This document shows, piece by piece, positions 62,020-64,000 of a DNA stretch of 64,000 nt. The notes under the pieces are model-generated. The model made no database searches, was not told the DNA's origin, and saw only the letters and a program-made list of their open reading frames with translations. The position numbers and the translations under genes were made by a program. The stretch is from Thalassospira xianhensis MCCC 1A02616 (GTDB lineage Bacteria; Pseudomonadota; Alphaproteobacteria; Rhodospirillales; Thalassospiraceae), in NCBI RefSeq assembly GCF_003326475.1, contig NZ_JPWA01000010.1, forward strand, positions 80,739-144,738, given 5' to 3'. Every line of letters begins with the position of its first letter. Position 1 is the first letter of the stretch.

Positions 62020-63333
62020 CTATTTCTTGTCTTCGGGTTTACCTAAACGCGAACGATCAAACGTGGTCGACGGGCGCGTTGTACCGGTTCCCGTGCTGCC
62101 TGTTCCGCTGGATGGTCGTGCAGGCGGCGTGCTTCCTGTCGAACCGGTCGTTCCCAATGGACGACGATACGTTAATCCCGCTGTACCGTCAGAACCGGTG
62201 CCGCCGGTTCCGGTAGCAGATGGGCGCGAATATGTGCTGCCTGCGGTACCGGTTGTTCCTGTTGTCAACGGTCGGGCAGCTGTTCCGGTTGAACCGGTGC
62301 CTGTGGTGGTTGTCGGGCGCGCGCCGGTTCCGGTCGAAAGTCCCGGACGCGGCGGCGTTGTGGTTCCGGCACCTGTGCTGGCCGTGGTGCCACCCGCTGC
62401 ATTCTGCATATGTTTCGGTTTCGGGAAGGCAAAGCCACCCGTCGCTGCACCGGCACTCGCCGCAGCAGGACCAGCTGCCTGAATTTTTTCCAGCGCAGAA
62501 ACGTCCACATCCGGTGCCCCCGGACGGTTCAGCTGATAAATGCCGCGCTGGCGTGCCAGCGGTTTGAATTTGTCGGAAATGCCCAGAACCGTTTCCGCCC
62601 CGCCAAGGAACAGGAAACCGTCATCGGGCATCAATGCCGAAATGCGGGACAGCACATCGGTCTTGGTCGGTTGATCGAAATAAATCAGCACGTTGCGGCA
62701 ATAGACGATGTCAAACTGCCCCAGTGGACGGAAATCATCGAGCAGGTTGAATTCCTTGTATTGAACCTTGGACCGAATTTCCTGCGAGATTTGCCACTGG
62801 TCCTCCTTCTTCTGGAAATACTTGACCAGAAGCTGGATCGGGAGGCCCCTTTGGACTTCGAACTGGGAATAAAGACCGGCACGAGCCTTGGTCAGGATTT
62901 CGCGCGAAATATCTGTCCCGATAATTTCAACCCGCCAGCCTGAAAGCTGTGTTTTGAATTCATCAAGGATCATTGCCAATGAATAGGGTTCCTGCCCCGA
63001 GGACGCCGCCGCACACCAAATCCGCAGATGGCGTTTGGAAGCACGTTCCTTGATCATGTGCGGCAGAACGACATGGCGGAACTGGTCAAACGGCTTGGTA
63101 TCGCGGAAGAAGAAGCTTTCGTTGGTCGTCATCGCATCGACGACTTCCTCGACAAGCACACGGTCACCACCGCGCAACGCCGCGATCAGTTCGGTCAGGT
63201 CCTTGAGCCCGCGCTTGCGCGCAATCGGCATCAGCCGGCTTTCGAGCAGATACGTCTTGTCCTGGCTCAGAACGAGCCCGGATTTTGACTTTATCAGTCT
63301 GCTAACGAAATCGAAGTCCTCCGGCCTCATCAT
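62020..63333 (-). CDS. cheR: Chemotaxis methyltransferase CheR with Gly/Thr-rich tail
   Basis: 437 residues; typical CheR is about 275. Residues 1-280 have the complete enzyme: an N-terminal helical domain, then the S-adenosylmethionine fold with IWCAAASSGQEPYSLAMIL, EIIGTDISREILTKARAGLY and FDIVYCRNVLIYF. About 150 extra residues follow, nearly all Gly/Thr/Ser/Pro/Ala/Arg, with recurring TGTGSTGT- and ARP/SRP-like units, ending RSRLGKPEDKK. The tail may tether CheR to receptors in place of a pentapeptide-binding site. It lies 6 bp after cheB. Confidence 0.93.
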   Translation of the reverse strand: MMRPEDFDFVSRLIKSKSGLVLSQDKTYLLESRLMPIARKRGLKDLTELIAALRGGDRVLVEEVVDAMTTNESFFFRDTKPFDQFRHVVLPHMIKERASKRHLRIWCAAASSGQEPYSLAMILDEFKTQLSGWRVEIIGTDISREILTKARAGLYSQFEVQRGLPIQLLVKYFQKKEDQWQISQEIRSKVQYKEFNLLDDFRPLGQFDIVYCRNVLIYFDQPTKTDVLSRISALMPDDGFLFLGGAETVLGISDKFKPLARQRGIYQLNRPGAPDVDVSALEKIQAAGPAAASAGAATGGFAFPKPKHMQNAAGGTTASTGAGTTTPPRPGLSTGTGARPTTTTGTGSTGTAARPLTTGTTGTAGSTYSRPSATGTGGTGSDGTAGLTYRRPLGTTGSTGSTPPARPSSGTGSTGTGTTRPSTTFDRSRLGKPEDKK

Positions 63334-63339
63334 CTCGGC

Positions 63340-64000
63340 TTAACGACCCCCTGCAAATTTTTTGATATAGGCCGCGATGCCACCCACGGGGAGAACCGCT
63401 GAACAAATGCCTGCATGCGCTGCGGCACCTGGCATTCCCCACACAACGCTTGTCTGTTCGTCCTGTGCAACAACCATCCCCCCGGCACCCACAACAGTAC
63501 GCCCACCCAACATACCATCCTGTCCCATACCTGTAAGGATAGCCGTCAGTATATTACCACCATAGCTTTCAACAAGGCTGCGTAGCATCGGGTCAACCGA
63601 CGGACGACAGAAATTTTCGGGCGGGTTCTGGTTCAGAACAATTTTCCTGCTGTTACCACGGCCCTCTACCACCATGTGGTAATCCCCGGGGGCAAGGTAA
63701 ACCTGCCCACCCTGAATTGGCATGCCCGTCTGACCTTCCTGGCATTTAAGCCCCGTCAGACGCGTAATGTGTTCCGCAAGGATTGTGGTAAAGGTCGCAG
63801 GCATATGCTGGGTGATGAAAATCGGTTGCCGCACACCAGCAAGCCCGCGTAGCACTTCAAACAAAGCCTGCGGACCACCGGTCGAACTGCCGATCGCAAT
63901 CACTTCGACATTGATGCGTTTTTCCGGAAGAAGACTGATCTGCCCCGTTGTCATCGCGCGTCGTGCTGGCGCAGGTGCGGCGGCACCGGCAGGCGCCTTG
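63340..64000 (-). CDS. cheB: Chemotaxis methylesterase CheB (partial at right edge)
   Basis: The C-terminal methylesterase domain is complete: IAIGSSTGGPQALFEVLRGL with the catalytic Ser, FITQHMPATF with the catalytic His, and TAILTGMGQDGMLGGRTVVG with the catalytic Asp. Upstream it reads in frame through an Ala/Pro-rich linker off the edge, so the receiver domain lies outside the window. The internal ATG at 63954 is not taken as the start. CheB opposes CheR, encoded next. Confidence 0.95.
   Translation of the reverse strand, partial: KAPAGAAAPAPARRAMTTGQISLLPEKRINVEVIAIGSSTGGPQALFEVLRGLAGVRQPIFITQHMPATFTTILAEHITRLTGLKCQEGQTGMPIQGGQVYLAPGDYHMVVEGRGNSRKIVLNQNPPENFCRPSVDPMLRSLVESYGGNILTAILTGMGQDGMLGGRTVVGAGGMVVAQDEQTSVVWGMPGAAAHAGICSAVLPVGGIAAYIKKFAGGR

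Noticed and set aside
1..64000. CRISPR arrays, tRNA/rRNA genes, prophage or insertion-sequence transposases
   Set aside because: No regularly spaced repeats, no tRNA-like or rRNA sequence and no transposase or integrase frames were recognised.

Overview
The window is an almost continuous flagellar and chemotaxis locus of an alphaproteobacterium. Several features point there: a CtrA response regulator next to fliI/fliJ, a FlbD-type sigma-54 activator with FliX, a MotE-like protein, a DksA that lacks most zinc cysteines, and good sigma-54 (-24/-12) promoters before many operons. Retention of FliS, FliW, FlaG, FliD and CsrA, with no FlaF/FlbT seen, suggests a Rhodospirillales-type genome, plausibly Thalassospira or a relative. 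That placement is inference.

Layout. 1-175: start of a class A beta-lactamase (cut by the edge). 305-3867 (-): flgB-flgC-fliE, a terminator, then fliQ-fliR-flhB. 4149-6817 (+): csrA, an orphan FlhB C-terminal domain, an unknown small gene, fliO, fliP. 6896-17960 (-): fliL-fliM-DUF6468-like gene-motE-like, then cheY-cheZ, two MotB-like genes, a 1174-residue periplasmic repeat protein and a Sel1-repeat protein. 18301-21926 (+): flgF-flgG-flgA-flgH. 22167-23182 (-): dksA and fliX. 23536-29732 (+): flgI, flgJ N-domain/cheL-like gene, flgN-like gene, flgK, flgL, fliW. 29949-36619 (+): two flagellin genes separated by 1.2 kb holding two related repeats, then flaG, fliD, fliS. 36821-40990 (+): fliK, flgD, flgE. 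41300-52590 (+): fliF, fliH-like gene, fliN, motA, flbD, flhA, flhF, flhG and a second FliK-like gene. 52694-58817: non-flagellar insert with a degenerate QueF-like protein, a 2OG-Fe(II) oxygenase, a ynjBCD-type ABC transporter, terC and a ybaK-type gene. 58824-60806 (-): fliI-fliJ; 61210-61908 (+): ctrA; 62020-64000 (-): cheB (partial) and cheR.

How it works together. CtrA and FlbD/FliX/sigma-54 probably set the order of expression. FliO/P/Q/R, FlhA/B and FliH/I/J form the export gate and ATPase; FliF/M/N form the base and switch (fliG is not in the window); FlgB/C/F/G/H/I and FliE form rod and rings; FlgD/E/K/L, FliD and the flagellins form hook, caps and filament. CsrA and FliW probably tune flagellin translation. 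MotA, the MotB-like pair, FliL, the MotE-like protein and the large repeat protein are stator-related, and CheY/Z/B/R control switching.

The best candidates for something undescribed are: the cheY-cheZ-MotB pair-repeat protein-Sel1 block, with an Asp-less MotB-like protein; a shared GGCA-N5-TGCC palindrome near the sigma-54/flagellar promoters; a loop-presented GGA in the flagellin leader; a hairpin that hides the dksA ribosome-binding site; and a QueF-like protein without the QueF active site.
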